Assembly: GCF_031202265.1 (NCBI RefSeq)
Contig: NZ_CP100604.1
Span: 1,178,001 to 1,242,000, forward strand
Reading direction: 5' to 3'
Origin: Bradyrhizobium sp. Ash2021
GTDB taxonomy: Bacteria; Pseudomonadota; Alphaproteobacteria; Rhizobiales; Xanthobacteraceae
DNA length: 64,000 bases
In this document: in pieces, positions 63,632-64,000 of the stretch
How positions within the stretch are numbered: position 1 is the stretch's first letter
Layout: every line of letters begins with the position of its first letter
Notes under the pieces: model-generated
Seen by the model: only the letters and a program-made list of their open reading frames with translations
Database searches by the model: none
Told to the model about the DNA's origin: nothing
Translations under genes and position numbers: made by a program

Positions 63632-64000
63632 TTAACCGGCCAAGGTCTTGTCGATGATCGCGAGCGGCTTATTGCCGTGCGCGACCGTGACGGTGGACAA
63701 TCCTAGAAAGGTGCGAAGCTTGTCGGCGGGGACCAGCATCGGGCCTGGCGACGGTGCGCTACCGGGGGCCGGCTGCGGAAAAGCCGTCGACAAGGCGGTG
63801 TGGAAGGTGATGTTGCCCTCGACCTTCTGGGCCAACTGGTGGATGTGTCCATTTAGAACGGTGACTGAACCAAAGCGCTTGAGCAGAGCAAGCGCCTGCG
63901 TACCATCCTCGGTACCCCAGCCCCATTCCCTGTAGATCACCTGCAGCGGGATGTGCGCAAACACGACGATCGGCGTGCTGTTGGATTTGTCCTTTAGGTC
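63632..64000 (-). CDS. Calcineurin-like metallophosphoesterase, C-terminal part
   Basis: The frame is open to the right edge of the window. The visible 122 residues include VVFAHIPLQ and VLNGHIHQLAQ, the His motifs of the binuclear metal site of calcineurin-like phosphoesterases. It ends 13 bases before the cupredoxin start and is probably the first visible gene of the operon with cupredoxin, ECF sigma and anti-sigma. Confidence 0.85.
   Translation of the reverse strand, partial: DLKDKSNSTPIVVFAHIPLQVIYREWGWGTEDGTQALALLKRFGSVTVLNGHIHQLAQKVEGNITFHTALSTAFPQPAPGSAPSPGPMLVPADKLRTFLGLSTVTVAHGNKPLAIIDKTLAG

Noticed and set aside
1..64000. CRISPR arrays
   Set aside because: No regular direct repeats with equal spacers were seen; the repeats present are isolated palindromes.

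Overview
The window looks like a chromosome of a Bradyrhizobium/Rhodopseudomonas-type alphaproteobacterium (Nitrobacteraceae). This is inferred from the conserved block murA - DUF2948 - hisD - UPF0262 - low-molecular-weight phosphatase - maf - yacG, from several families of intergenic palindromes of the kind common in Bradyrhizobium, and from many small secreted proteins and a membrane cyclase-ferredoxin of types I associate with that group. Family names come from recognising protein motifs by eye; no database search was run.

Layout. (1) 1-9.6 kb: mixed metabolism and regulation. It holds a CoA-transferase end, HxlR, SDR, a TetR regulator with tandem operators facing a secreted protein, MATE efflux facing LysR, an IS701-type element inserted exactly at the LysR stop codon, a GreA/B-like factor and an LLM-class flavin oxidoreductase. 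(2) 10-24 kb: core genome. It holds tRNA-Thr, a cyclic-nucleotide-domain flavoprotein lacking the thioredoxin-reductase CxxC next to a UBP zinc finger protein, hydrolase and NAD(P)-binding genes, the murA-hisD-maf block, an amidase, a Bug/TctC solute-binding protein and tRNA-Phe. (3) 24.1 kb to about 59.6 kb: an accessory region beginning next to tRNA-Phe. It holds ArdC antirestriction protein, small orphan genes, debris of ParB-like, LigD, YedK/SRAP and RadC genes, a ClpP-fold protease, a type I restriction operon, insertion sequences, a carnitine-type catabolic operon, a MacAB-like exporter, a truncated Baeyer-Villiger monooxygenase and a cluster of small secreted proteins. (4) 59.7-64 kb: a membrane-anchored ferredoxin/adenylate cyclase, then a metallophosphoesterase - cupredoxin - ECF sigma - anti-sigma operon.

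The most interesting locus is the translationally coupled operon at 30.7-42.8 kb: Phd-type antitoxin - hsdM - hsdS - DUF262/HNH protein - hsdR - a 757-residue protein. The last protein has a degenerate N6-methyltransferase core (motif IV reads APP instead of NPP), a specificity-subunit-like middle and a C-terminal helical domain carrying RNxxxxH, the signature of HEPN ribonucleases. I infer a restriction system backed by an abortive-infection RNase, analogous in logic to PrrC/RloC but with a different architecture. An IS256-type element with a 9-bp target duplication cuts hsdM after codon 18. The IS end happens to supply an in-frame ATG that would give a hybrid HsdM of the same length, 674 residues.

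Four insertion sequences were recognised. Target duplications could be read for three: TTAG, 9 bp and TA. Removing the IS630-type element restores a small secreted-protein gene.
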